A DNA stretch of 64,000 nt from Epichloe hybrida (Eukaryota > Ascomycota > Sordariomycetes > Hypocreales > Clavicipitaceae). A program made the position numbers and the translations under genes. Below the pieces are notes generated by a model. That model saw only the letters and a list, made by a program, of their open reading frames with translations. It was not told the origin of the DNA and did not search any database. Positions 37,265-48,962 of the stretch are shown piece after piece (position 1 is the first letter of the stretch; every line of letters begins with the position of its first letter). The stretch lies in NCBI GenBank assembly GCA_019022495.1, contig JAFEKR010000027.1, forward strand, positions 124,001 through 188,000, given 5' to 3'.

Positions 37265-38732
37265 GTACATGTAGGTATCGCTCTCCGTGCAAGGTCCAAG
37301 CCCGGAGTCTGGGGACCCCTGATCCCGGACTGGGTGGTCACCGGTACATGTGTGTACACAGTGGCCAAGCGACTTGTTGGATGTGGAGCACCTGGGCGTC
37401 TGCCGGTTCAGGGGGGTTGATCCTGTAGCTGGGCTGGCAGCACAAAGATGGCTGGCAGGTTTTGGAGACGTACGGTCCGGTATTGATACGGATCACCACA
37501 ACAACACTAGTGAGGACGGTAGACAGTTTGCTAGCCGAGTTTATTCTTCGGCATCGCCAAGGCCAAGCTTTCGAGGATGCTCTTTAGTGACTCCAGTGCG
37601 ACCCAACAACGCCTGGCACGCTGGACGAAGCAGCACCAGATAGCCTGCATTGTGTTGAGGGGAAGAACGGGAAGAACGGGCCAGCCGACAAGTCAAGCTT
37701 TCAGCGCCACACACGGCTGATCTACATGTATCGCATCGTCTCCACTCCCAGCCATCTTCAATTCCTCCTCAATTCCCCTTTGTTGGCATCCCTACTCCGT
37801 ACTCCGTACTCATTGTCAGCCAGCGACCTGCGTGTCGGATCGCTTCTCTCACCAATCATCGTCTCCGCTGCCCTGCTTGCTCTGTTGCGCGTCATTCCTT
37901 CATAACAACCACCTCCTTGCTTGATTCTGTCTTTGCATTCCAGTCAGTCCCTCTGTTCGAGCCTCTGTTCGCAAACTGCGTCGTGGTGTTTCCGTTTTAG
38001 CCAGTCGCCGCCGGCCTGTGTCTCGCGCTCGGCGGTTCGACTGCAGGACAGAATAGAATCAATCAATCGGTCATGGGCAGCTGGTTTTGGCCGTGACACC
38101 AGCAGTTTCATCACACACATCGCATCGCATTTGACCTGCTCCTTTTTGCAGTGCCGTCTTGTGCTACTTCTGTCGTCATACTTTTGCTTACTAGCACCGA
38201 CTGCCCCCAGCAGCGAATTGCATTTTGTGCACTCCCGATACCACGCGACAAAACTGCACATGCCTGCCTCGTTTGTTACTCCAGCTTCAAGCACGATCCT
38301 GGCTTGAGATTCTGCGCCAAGTGCTTCATATCATGCGTCGCTGGCTAGGCGATTCTTTCTGAGTGGACAAGCGGGCTCTGCAGCGTCGTGAGGAATCACT
38401 GTCATCCATCTTCAAACACTGGCTTACTTTTTACACGGCATGTTTTGCGACTTGGTCACGATCCCTTTTGCCTTCAACGTTTGAATGGTCCCGAGGATCC
38501 CTGCTTTTGACGTCATTGTCTTCGTCGACGGCTTTCTCGCTCTGCCCGATCTTGAGCTCGCTTCTTGGCCATCACGTCTTCCTTGGCGGAAATCCTCTAT
38601 CGAAACCCTGGTCTCCAATTGTCAAAGGAACCTCTCAAGTTCAGAAGTGAGACAAACGAAAAACATCTGCATATAGATATCAACTTTTCATCTTGTCTTC
38701 TACAATTCACTTTACTACGCTGTGCATCAGCA
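37265..38732. promoter_or_regulatory. upstream region of CM1-domain gene
   Basis: 1468 bp with no supported gene. It contains TACATGTA at 37266 and 37723 and two overlapping TACTCCGTA nonamers at 37793-37808. CT-rich stretches from about 37890 suggest promoter and 5' leader of the gene at 38733. Confidence 0.5.
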
Positions 38733-41513
38733 ATGGATGGAGTTCAGTCGCAAGTTCGCTCGCGGCAATATCCACGCCCTCAATCACGATCTTCGACTCA
38801 CACCAGCACTTCCAGAATGACCTCAGTCAGTGCCAACAGCTCGTCTTCTCCAATCGCTGCGTCGCCTCAACTTTCTCAATCTCACTCAACACATCGATAC
38901 CATCACAATCAATGCTCCACGGGCTCTCCTCGACCGATATCAGGACCTACGCCACCGCTCTCCAGGCAGGAGAGCACCGAGTCGGCACGTCAGCCCATAG
39001 TCTCATCTTTTCTATTGGAAAAATTGCATAGGGAGCGTAGAGCCGAAATCGAAAAATCTAACCAGTCGCAGTCGTCGTTGCCAAGGTCCAACCCAGACAT
39101 GAATGGATCGGCTGAGCTCGGACGAGCCCCGAGCTCTCCTATGAAGACTTCCGCTTCCGAATCAAATCGACCGTCATCGAGCGCCGGACTTGAAAACGGC
39201 AAGAAAAAGGGTCATGGTGTCAAGGAAATGGAACAGGTGATTTCGACTCTTCATAAACAGAACTTCGACTTGAAACTCGAGCTGTACCATCGACGTGAAA
39301 GACAAAGCACGCTCGAGGAGCGGCTCGATGCTCTAGAAAGCGACAGGGTTCGGATGGAAGAAGTGAATGACAAGCTGTTGATTGAGTTGGAGAAACGCGA
39401 CAAAGCGGTGGAAGAAGCCGTGACGATGATAATCAACCTGGAAACGAAGGTGGATCAGCTCTTTCGCGAAAGAACCATGGTACAGCAAATTGAGAACGAG
39501 CCGTTCTTCTGCCCTCGGGATTACGATGTGGGCTACAAGACCCCTGTACCTCAAGGCCCGAGGCTGGATGTTGGCAAGATGGATGATGCCAAAGTCGTCA
39601 ATCGGATGCCCAGCTTTTTGTCCGATAACAGCGAAATAACCAGAAACCTGAGAAACGTATATCTGGACAGTAAGGCCAGTGTTCTGAGTCTCCCACGCGT
39701 GGCAGGAAGCTCCCCTGAAGCCGACAATGTGCAAGCTCTGGGCAGCCCTACGTTGAGCTTGCTCAGCGAGAGTTCGTTTGTGAGCGTCTACGGGCGAAAG
39801 GAAAAGGCTGCCGAAACGGATCAGAATGACACGGATGTGGATGAGACTTTAGTCCTGGACGGCACAGAATCCCCTTTCACCAAGAGTCTCGCCGAGAATC
39901 CTGCACCGCGCGGAAAGGCTCGTTCAATGTCTTCCAGCAGGACCACGGGCTCACGAACTAGCTCCGCAGGACAATACCAGTCAATAACAGACGTCATTGA
40001 AGGATCACCCCTGCAGCGACTAGAACGACTTGACATGTCTTATACAAGTAGAAGGGACCCGAGACAACGGGGTCAAAGCCAAGGCAGGGACTTGACAAAG
40101 GTTCCATTCGTCTCTCACGGTCGACCGGCGGCACAAGGAACTATGAGACAAGACGAGCGCGATACTCTGCGAAGAGTTCTGACTGATGGACCTGGTGGCG
40201 TTAGACTTCACGACCACGGACTGCCGCCAACACCGGACACCATATCGAGCTCGACCTTACGCCGCCTTCAGGGCTCCAGCGATACCCTCTCTCAGGAACC
40301 AGACGTCCACGAAGAGAGTAGCAATGGCGTCTCCTTGGATCCCGCAAGTCACGGTGGAAGGTTGCAGAATAGCAGGACAGTGGCGTTGCCCCAGGGGAGT
40401 CAGACCGGGGTAGTCAGCTGGACGTCGCCTAGTAGATCAACCGTTGATTCGCTATCGGAGAATCGTGATCCCCTGATCAGCCGGCCACGCTCGGCAGATG
40501 AGTCTACCATATCGTACGGGAGGGGGCAAGGCTGGGATAGCGATGACGACGATGACGACGACGATACCCATTCGCTTCAGTCTAGCCTTGATATTTGGAT
40601 GCGAGAGGGCGCACCCTCCAGAAACAGGGATCAAGGCTCCCCAGATCTTTTCAGCTTCCCCTCTGGTGGCGGACACAACGGCAGCTGGAACCCGGGGGCC
40701 ATGTATGGACAAGGCAGCGGTTCGGCAGACAGTACTCAACCTCCTCCCGGCTTTGACTACATGCGAGACCTGTTCTCTCTTCGCCAAGGTCTGTTCGCGA
40801 ATACCGCGCCGCCCCCGCCAAATCGTCGATCCAGCTTGCACGCCAGAACAGGATCATCAGAGACCACATCACAAGCCACGGGCCATCAGGACAGCGAGAA
40901 AGGACCAGCATCGGCAAAACGTCGAAGCTACCACAGCAGACAAAACAGTGTGGACCTTGGTCGAGGGGATGCCCTGCGAACTCCAGTCCAGCGAGATCAG
41001 TTTGCACCTCCGCCCCAACCGAGCAGTGACCAAAAGCAGAGGAACTACCCTCCAATCTCGGGCCATCAGCACGGAGCCAGGGCTGGCTTGAACAGGCTAT
41101 TCCGCCGCTCTACTAGCGGTGCACCGGCTGTGCCCGCTTCTTCCAACAATCAAAGCGAAGCCGCCCGCCCTGAGACGGTCAAGAGCCATGACGCCATGGG
41201 CCTGCCGTCGTGGGCCAGCCGAAGCTCGGCTGTAGAAGCTTCGGCTGTAGAGGGCGACAGAACTGGAGCCACGCCGCCGCCCATCACGTTCAATTCACGA
41301 CAGACGCGGCGGAACACCATGGGAGCAGAGGGTGAATCAGAACGGCCCTCGACGCAAGACCTGCATAGAAGCAAGACTCCTGGGCCGGCTACTGCAGCGG
41401 TGGAAGCTGCCGGCACAGAAGAAGGGCCTTTGGCACCTTCGGGGACAGGGTCGCGGAGAAAGTGGCTCCCAGGTTTCTCGCGGACAAGCAACTCAAAGAA
41501 CAAGACCGGATAG
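38733..41513 (+). CDS. CM1 (centrosomin N-terminal motif 1) domain protein
   Basis: Single-exon gene of 926 aa. ATG at 38733 (MDGVQSQVRS) is chosen over upstream in-frame codons, whose translation looks like leader sequence. Residues 1-160 are Ser/Pro/Gln-rich. A CM1-like helix follows: KEMEQVISTLHKQNFDLKLE, then LYHRRERQSTLEERLDALES, with coiled coil continuing to about residue 260. CM1 proteins bind or activate gamma-tubulin complexes at spindle pole bodies and other microtubule-organising centres (Pcp1, Mto1/ApsB in fungi). The remaining 650 residues are predicted disordered, with an Asp run (DSDDDDDDDD) and SR-rich patches, and no long coiled coil, unlike Pcp1 or ApsB. Assignment to a particular orthologue is therefore withheld. 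Confidence 0.8.
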   Translation: MDGVQSQVRSRQYPRPQSRSSTHTSTSRMTSVSANSSSSPIAASPQLSQSHSTHRYHHNQCSTGSPRPISGPTPPLSRQESTESARQPIVSSFLLEKLHRERRAEIEKSNQSQSSLPRSNPDMNGSAELGRAPSSPMKTSASESNRPSSSAGLENGKKKGHGVKEMEQVISTLHKQNFDLKLELYHRRERQSTLEERLDALESDRVRMEEVNDKLLIELEKRDKAVEEAVTMIINLETKVDQLFRERTMVQQIENEPFFCPRDYDVGYKTPVPQGPRLDVGKMDDAKVVNRMPSFLSDNSEITRNLRNVYLDSKASVLSLPRVAGSSPEADNVQALGSPTLSLLSESSFVSVYGRKEKAAETDQNDTDVDETLVLDGTESPFTKSLAENPAPRGKARSMSSSRTTGSRTSSAGQYQSITDVIEGSPLQRLERLDMSYTSRRDPRQRGQSQGRDLTKVPFVSHGRPAAQGTMRQDERDTLRRVLTDGPGGVRLHDHGLPPTPDTISSSTLRRLQGSSDTLSQEPDVHEESSNGVSLDPASHGGRLQNSRTVALPQGSQTGVVSWTSPSRSTVDSLSENRDPLISRPRSADESTISYGRGQGWDSDDDDDDDDTHSLQSSLDIWMREGAPSRNRDQGSPDLFSFPSGGGHNGSWNPGAMYGQGSGSADSTQPPPGFDYMRDLFSLRQGLFANTAPPPPNRRSSLHARTGSSETTSQATGHQDSEKGPASAKRRSYHSRQNSVDLGRGDALRTPVQRDQFAPPPQPSSDQKQRNYPPISGHQHGARAGLNRLFRRSTSGAPAVPASSNNQSEAARPETVKSHDAMGLPSWASRSSAVEASAVEGDRTGATPPPITFNSRQTRRNTMGAEGESERPSTQDLHRSKTPGPATAAVEAAGTEEGPLAPSGTGSRRKWLPGFSRTSNSKNKTG

Positions 41514-42295
41514 GGACTGTGCCAATTTTGAGTCTAGGGACGATTCGCAGAAACAGCACTTGTCCATGTGACAACAATCACAGCGGTATGGGTGTGTGTA
41601 CTTGATCTTGATCGTTGGCACATGGTGGAACGCATCTTTACAAGCAAGTAAAAGGGTTGGTTGGGTTCAGCCAAGCCCAACCGTGGTGAAGCTTAGCTAG
41701 GCATATTTCAGGAGTAGCGTTGGCGTCTTCTTGAATTTAGGGGAAATCTTAGCCTAGAATGCATCCAATACTTGAAACATGCGCTGTAGCTCACCCAGCC
41801 TTGACGTGTGTAACGGGCATGCCCCATGATCGAGCGCGAAGTCGTACAGCATTATCAATATCCACAAGTCCACAACTTACAACTTACAACCAGGGCAGGG
41901 CAGGACAGGACAGGACAGGGGAGAAGTCCATCAATCAGGTAGACCGGGACAGGTGTCTAGATGAGGTAGTCAGCGGCGGATATCTGTCTTGGCTGAGTGA
42001 GGCTCGTCGTGGCATGATGGTAACCTGATGGATGGTATCCAAGGACTCGGCAACCCGGGTCCCGAAAACGGTCTAGGAAGACGTCAAGCTCAGCGGACGT
42101 CCGATTGCAGTTCCAAGGCCTAGGCCTAGGTGCCCGCCCCTGGTATCAGTTGGGTGGGAACCTGGCACTGGATACACCGATGGGTTGCGAAACTTGTCCC
42201 GAGTGAAATGAACCGCGGAAGCGATTTGTTGTGGTCCGTGGGTTAGGTAGTAGGTTAGAAAAGGCCTTTTTTTTTTTGGCGTACTTCGTCGGCGG
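41514..42295. other. intergenic between convergent genes
   Basis: 3' flanks of the CM1 gene and the PLC-X gene. Short GGACA/GGGCA repeats near 41890-41920 and a T-run near 42267. No gene. Confidence 0.6.
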
Positions 42296-44151
42296 TCATC
42301 TGTCCGCGTAGACAACGGTTCCATTCAAGAAGGTGGTCCCGTTTCTCAGGACGGGCGGCCGGCCGGGATGCAGCGTCGCGGGCGGGTCGTCGTCGACGGT
42401 GCCGTTGGCGTACATGATTCCGTTCCAGGCCGAAGCCAGCCGGGGGAGGGTCGTGGCCGAGGGGGCGGCGAGGAGCGGGGATCGCCGCGGGTTGATGGCG
42501 CAGTTCTCGCTAATCATGTACAGGTTCATGCCGATGGCGAAGGCGTACATGTCTGCGCTGAGCCGGTCCCAGTCCCACTGCTTGCTGACCACGACGCCGA
42601 TGAAGTCGACGAGCACGGCGGTCGGCCAGGTCTCGGGGCTCATGTTGTTGATGCCCATCCAGTACAGGGCGGGGTTGGTGGGGAGAATGCCAATCTTCTC
42701 GATGGACAGCGCCGTCGTGGTGACGGGGTCGGCACTGACGAGCCACTGGCTGATGAGGAAGCCGTCGTTGGCGTCGGGGGAGCTAGTGCTAGTGCCGCTT
42801 CGGCTGACCGTCTTCCAGCCCGCGACTTGGTCGTTGGCCATGGCCTCGGTGTCGGGCAGGTCGGCCAGTTGTCCCGTACGTCCATGCGGGAGGCCTGGTA
42901 GATTCCGTCGGCGACCGAGTCCTGCGGGACGCCGGCGTCGAGGTTGCCGCCGAGGAGGAGGAACAGGACGCAGCCCCTGCCGCCGTTCTGGTCCATGAAG
43001 TAGGATGCCTTTTGTTGATTGAACTTGATGGCGGGGTCGAGATTTCCGCAGCGGTTGTCGACGCCTCGGAGCTTGCCGAAGAAGTTGATGACAATGTCCG
43101 TGTTCCAGTAGATGGGGCCGTTGGCGGGCACCTCGAGCATGCCGATCAGGTATCGAACGCGGAAGAAGATGATTTCGCCTGGGTTTTCGGCCGTGAACTG
43201 GTTGACTTCCCGGATGACATCGTCGAGGGACTCGCCAGTGTTTCCGATGGCGACGTCGGCTTTTTCGTCGCTGAGGTGCATGGTCCAGAAGCTGTAGTCG
43301 TCCTTGTTGGCTAGTCTGTGGACGCTGCCCACTCGGAGGTCGAAGACGCGGGCGCCGGCACGAAGCTGGTCATAGATGTTGAGGCCCTGGGTTTGCGTAT
43401 TGGGCTCGGTGCCGATGGACGCCATCTTGTTGCTGATTCTACTCATGCCGGAATCGTGCGTGGCAGGCATGAGAATGTGCTGGACCTGTCGGTCCTTGAT
43501 GACATGGTACAGGCCTTTCATCCAATTGCCTGGGCCGTGGCGAAGAGACGCGATGAAGCCGTACGAGTCGCTCCCTGTAATGACCAGAGTGACGGCAGCC
43601 TCCTTTCCGGCATCCAGGTACTCCCGCTGGCCCAAGCCCATGCCGCTCAGGTCCAAGATGGTGCGGCGGGGATAGTCACTGGGGATGTTGGTGCGGGCTC
43701 TGACTTGAAATCGTTTGTCGGTGCCCTCGATGGTGTAGTAGGCCTCGCCGCCGTCGTCCTTTGGATTCTTGCCAAGCTGTTTTGTGTACTCTGCAGTGTT
43801 TTGGCGGGCCCGTCCTTGTGGGATATCATCCCAGTCAAAAGTGTCCATCTGATACGAATGCGTGCGGCTTCGGTCGAGGATGAATCGGTGGGGGGTCAGA
43901 TTGACTATGGTGATGTATTGCTTGGCGGGGAAGCCGACGTGTTGGAGAGGAATCAGAGCCCACGGCATGTGATTTCCTGCTTTGGGCACTTCATTGCTGT
44001 ATGATCTGTCTTCTTTCCGGCACACATGGTGCGCATTGCGGCTGCATTTCTCAAACAGTTTCAGCGTGGGTGCCGTTGACGCAATCTGGGCGCAAAGGAG
44101 CATCGAGATCAAGCTCGCGAATATGGTCACGGTCAATTGACTTTGCCGCAT
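42296..44151 (-). pseudogene. PI-PLC X-domain secreted phosphodiesterase, frameshifted
   Basis: The N-terminus has a signal peptide (to about residue 26). The X-domain barrel shows the two catalytic histidines (PATHDSGMSRIS and FWTMHLSDEK) and GARVFDLRVG, as in phosphatidylinositol-specific phospholipase C and related secreted phosphodiesterases. The frame starting at 44151 degenerates into Pro/Arg/Ser-rich nonsense after about residue 427. The plausible continuation (LPDTEAMANDQVAGWK.. to a stop at 42296) lies in another frame, and the switch falls between 42868 and 42871. No intron fits there. Either one base has been lost (pseudogene) or the assembly has an error. If intact it would act outside the cell or at the membrane on inositol lipids or GPI-like substrates. 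Called pseudogene provisionally. Confidence 0.7.
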
Positions 44152-45283
44152 CGTGAATACAAGACAGGTAGAGCGGCCCGGACACTGCTAGCGTATCCAG
44201 AGGTGAGGCTTTATTTAATATTCACGACCGCAACGACAAGACGTGAAGAACTGGCCGGAGGAGACCACGGCATATGTGCACCACCACCAGACTTGTCTCC
44301 ATGCGTTCCTGCACCTTGGTCTTTACTCCCTACTCTCTGCGAACAGTGGACGCCATCTCCGCTCATCTTCGTCGTCGTCGTGTTGGGGTCGTCGTGTTGG
44401 AGGGAGGAGCGTAGAAGTCATGCTGAATGCTACCTCTCCATCCCAGCGGCGCATCACCAGTCCCCGTGAAGTCCCCGTGAGCAGTACTCAAATTTTGCAG
44501 GAACATGGCCAACTATTCCGGTCACCAGGTCACGCCCGGGCCGCGCCTAGGTCCCGGTGTTATCTGGTTGCGTCCGTCAGAAGACTTGTTGACGGCATCA
44601 GGTGTACTGGCTGGTCCATGGGCCGTGGTGAACATGGAACAGCCCAGGCGTTTTGCACGTGTTGCAGCGTCAGCCGTTCATGCACTCACGTCTCAGTCTG
44701 GTGCTCCCCGTCGTCAACCGACGTGGGCGGATGAGCAACATCGTCGTCCGAAGAGTGCATTGCATTGCATTGCATTGCATGCGTGAGGGTCACGGGTCAC
44801 GGTGCATTGCAAGCGCTGAGGACGTTGGTTGGGTTTGTCACGACAACATTTTCTAACAAACCAAGTTGCAGTGGGGTCTTATAGACGAGATGCGCCACGC
44901 TGGACCAATCAACTTGCAAAGAACATGGCATCGGGTTTTTAGCCACCTTTGACCTTCGTCGGCCGACAGGATTTCAACCTCTTGCCCAACTCACCATTAC
45001 AAGACCGAAGTGCATTCACGTCTTTGCACAGTTCGCCGGCTCCTTCAAACACGAATCTTTCAAGGCCGCCATGACTGGCATCTCCCAGCAATAGCATGGC
45101 GCCGGGAGGCCAGACTGGATCAACGGTCGACTTGGGCATGGGATCAATGCATTGAGTCAACCCGATTGTAACGCTCCATGCCCTGATGCTGTTTGAGAAC
45201 GACTTCACGCGTCATAATTACAGTATTGAACAAGAAGATGGGAAGAGGAAAAAGGAAAAAGTCATGTCCGCATCATACACATC
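44152..45283. other. intergenic, no supported gene
   Basis: Between the 5' end of the PLC-X gene and the 3' end of the fusion dehydrogenase. Contains a GCATT pentamer array (44756-44781). Several short frames are open, but none has recognisable content; in particular no class II aldolase domain is present. Confidence 0.55.
44756..44781. repeat. GCATT pentamer array
   Basis: Five copies of a 5-bp unit. Confidence 0.9.
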
Positions 45284-48200
45284 TCAAGCTTCACTGTCGA
45301 CCGCCCACGCCTCCACAACTTCCGCCAAGGTATCCTCGCTTCCAACGTTGCCAGGGAACACAACGTAAGGCACGCCACGATGGCGACTGGTCTCCTCGTC
45401 GCATCGCCAGAGGGGCACACCGGGGGCAGCTTGTCCCAGAACGCGCGCGCGCCTCATTCTCAAGCCCTTTGTGGCAGTGTCTGAAGCGGTGATGCCGCCC
45501 TTGGCAATGATGTATCGCGGACGTACATCAATCAACTCGACTAGTTGAACTAGCGCCTTCGAAACCTTTGATCCAATATCCAGAAAGCTAAGACCATCTT
45601 GACCTTGGATCAAGGTTCTCGACGTCATAGCCAGGACATCGCGTCCTGAAGATATGTGTGTTGAAATCGATGAAGCCGCCTCCCTGATAATCTGCTCAGC
45701 GGCATCCTCGGAGGCAATAAGATCGGCCACCTCCAGCTCAATCACGTGCAGCTTTGGTGCCAACTTCTCTCGCAAAATTTTCAATTGAGCCGTCGTCTTG
45801 GGCACGTATGATCCCGCTATGATGAGTCCACCTGGCTGACGGAAGTTCGATGACGGAACAAGTCCCAGGTCTTGCATCGACAGAGGCGGGATTCCTTTGA
45901 TCCCAAGCCTTGATGAAACGAAGGCCGCGCCTGTCCGGTAAAGGTATCGCCTGCCACTTTTCTCAGCCTCGAGGAGACCAGCCACGAACACGTGCATATC
46001 TGACTCTGCGGCTGCGTTGACAATGAAAACTCTGTTGGGATCGGCGGGGACGGATAGCAGTTTCCTGGTAACTGCCTCTGGCCCGCCCACCCTGATTTCG
46101 TCCAACGTCACGCTTGTAAAGGACGAATCATTGAAGCGTGAGCCGCACTTCTCAAGCACGTACTGGCGGAGATTGGAGCTTTTGTACCCAAAGGTCGCGT
46201 CCTGCGCAAATGGCGTCTGGCTGGCGGGTATCAGCACGTCTGCTTCTTTGATGTAGTGTACATCATTGATGGTATATCTTCCGCCCTGCGCGAAGAACGG
46301 TGTGATGACCCAGCCGTCAAAACGGCCGAGAGCCGCCTCGGCAGCTTCGGGTTCTTGGGGAAGATGACCGCGCAGCGTGGAGTCTCCTCGAAGAACAATC
46401 TCAAAAGCCTTGCTCGCTTTCTTGGCCGCTGCTGATACATTTTCGCAAATTTGCTGTATCAGCCTTCGGGCTTCTGCCGATGGCAGGGCGCGTGAATTTG
46501 TCAGAATGAAGAAACCGCTTGGGTTGAGGCTGAATTCCGAATCCAGTGTCGCCGAGTCCCAGACAGTCAGGACGTCAATGTCGTGGCATGTTTGTGTGCC
46601 AGTGGGATCGTCGTCGAGCACAACCAGTGTAGGGGCGTGGCCGCTGTCGACGACTTTGCGGACATTACTCAACACATCGATGCCATATTCTGGGGGGAGG
46701 CTCGCAAGTGTGACTGCCGCCGGGATGGGCTGGGGCTCGCCGGCGGTGCCAGCCCTTGGGTCAGCCCTTGGGTCAGCCTCAGCCTCGTGTGCGCGCACGT
46801 CGTGGTTGCCAGCTTTACTTGCAACACTTGGTCCAAGCAGTTCCCAGAGACGCACGATGCCCGCATCTGACTCCTTTGTCCAGCCATACGCCGCTCCGGA
46901 AAGGTACAAGGTATGTGCTGCGGCGGAGATGGGGGCGCAGTACCCCAGACGGGCCGCTTCGTCGAGAACTATGCCCAGGTCCTTGACGAAGATGGCCAGG
47001 GCAGAGTGCGGGGTCCAATCAGCGTCCAGCATCTGTGGAACCCGGTTCTCAAACATCCAGCTCCACGCCCCTGATGATTTGATCATGTCAAACGTCAGCT
47101 TCGTGTCGATACCAAGGCGCGCCGCAAAGGCCATTGCTTCCGCGGCAGAAGCAATGTGGACTCCCGCGAGGAGTTGGTTGATGAGCTTTACAGATGAGGC
47201 CGCCCCTATGCCACCGTCTACGTGACACAGGTTCTTTATCCCGCCGGCCATGGCGAGGAGTGCAGAATGCGCTTTGGAGACGGCGAGGCTTTCTCCAGAG
47301 CAAATAATCTTGACAAGATCAAAGTCAGGTCATGTGTGATTCATTTGTGAGTCATTTGGGGGAGGGTGGTTAAAATGAAAAAAAAAATTGAAAAAAGAAG
47401 ACTCTGCTTACCGTCAGTGTACCATTAGCTGCGCGAGCGACACCACCACTGACTGGCGCGTCCACCAGTGTGATTCCCCTACCTAACTGTTTCAACTTGA
47501 CGTCGAGTTCCCGTACAAAATTTGGGGGCACAGTGGAGCTGAGAATTACAACGGTGCCGTCTGATAGTGCTTCAGCACCACGTCCGCTTCCGAAAAGAAC
47601 ATCGTCAGCCTGGGCCGCATTCTGCACCATGAGCAGTACAATATCTGCCCCCTCAATCGCCGCAGAGGGTGTCGCGGCCGCGGTGCCGTTTGATTCATTG
47701 GAGATGATGAATCTGTCCACTGCAGGGCCGTAGACGTCGTATCCCTGCACCTGAAAGCCCGCACGTAGCAAAGAACCGGCCATGCCTTGGCCCATTGCTC
47801 CCAGCCCGATCATGGCAATCTTGGAAATCTCAAAGGGACTGCCAGATGGAGTCAGCACACTTTCCAGCCTGGCTCTGTCTGCATTCTGCTTGACCAATTC
47901 ATGTGAGCCAGGTAGGTAGAGGCGAACAAATCCCGCGTCATCATCACAGCCGAATCCCTGCGAAACCCCAGCTATGAACAGTTGCTCTACCGCACTGCTC
48001 AGGGGCAGCGGGAAGTGCAGACTTCGAGCCGCCGAGACAGCCATTTTCTGGATTTCCAGATTGTCAGCAGCGCAAATGCGGCGTGCGGAGACGGGAGAAG
48101 TCCTACCATTTGGTGCAAGGTGAATTCAAGTGATAATTGGGGTGTCCAGCTTCCAGCAAGCATTTGAGGGACGCGAGTTTTGAACGCAGATGAGCTTCCT

Positions 48201-48962
48201 GCAGCATTGCTGATGATGTCGAAGGTGGCCTTGGTATTGAGGCCAGCTCTGGCTGCGAGAGCCATGGCTTCAGCTGCCGTGGCAATGTGTAGGCCAAGTA
48301 GAAGCTGATACACAAGCTGTGCTTTGGAAGCTTGGCCCAGCTGGCCTGGAATCACATACAGCTTGTCTGATAATGTGTGCATGAAGTGTTTTGTCGATTT
48401 GATGGCCTCGCCGGAGCCAGATACGAAGACTGTACTAGCGGAACCCTCGGCGAGGACTGAGCTGGCGATTATGGCCATGTCCATGACGGAAACATCTTGC
48501 CGACCACATTCCGCAAGCTTTTGTGGGAGTGATTCGTAAAATGATGGCAGGACTGGCGTACTTATTACAAGAACAGCTTGCTTGGGCAGTGCTGTTTACT
48601 TGATGGTTACTTTTGTGGTTCGCCGCAACACAACGGCAGCAAAGGATGGTGCCGTGTTCAATTTTGGAAATCGTACCTGAGATGACCCCCGAGGCTGAAT
48701 CGAAGAGGAGACGGTTCAATCGTCCCTCGTCCGCTGTCGTGCAAAGGAGAATGTGACTGTTTTCGGCAACGCCCCTGGGGGAACCAGCTGGCTTGGCACC
48801 CAGGCTGACAAGGTTTTCTGGGACGATGGCATCCTCGCCGTAGACAAGAACGAGGTATTCGGAAGTGGAAAGGACCCTGTGCAAGGACTCGGCATTCAGA
48901 CCACCGAGACCGATGGTGCCAACGATGCCAACGCTGGTCGGCTCGTTGCCCGATACGGTCAT
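45284..48962 (-). CDS. fused HIBADH-like dehydrogenase (x2) and four-carbon acid sugar kinase (OtnK/DUF1537)
   Basis: Four exons: 48962-48677, 48576-48107, 48047-47412 and 47308-45284. Introns of 100, 59 and 103 bp all join in phase, giving 1138 aa. Domain 1 (about 1-290) is a beta-hydroxyacid dehydrogenase unit with an altered nucleotide loop (GIVGTIGLGG), probably degenerate. Domain 2 (about 290-600) is canonical: IAMIGLGAMGQGMAGSLL for NAD(P), DAPVSGG for substrate, and the catalytic Lys in SSVKLINQLL. Domain 3 (about 680-1138) is a DUF1537 kinase: DDDPTGTQ, RGDSTLRGH, GSYVPKTTAQ and AKGGITASDTATKG. Plant and some fungal relatives carry the same three units plus a C-terminal class II aldolase, which is absent here. 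Bacterial LtnD and OtnK oxidise and phosphorylate C4 sugar acids (threonate/erythronate), so a similar role is inferred. It is divergent from the neighbouring Zn2Cys6 gene. Confidence 0.9.

Noticed and set aside
38565..38732. Upstream start for the CM1 protein (56 extra residues)
   Set aside because: The extra segment reads like translated 5' leader; the ATG at 38733 is followed directly by typical disordered coding sequence.
44939..45208. Minus-strand frame downstream of the fusion enzyme as the missing aldolase
   Set aside because: The sequence has none of the class II aldolase metal-binding or phosphate motifs and is only 89 codons long.
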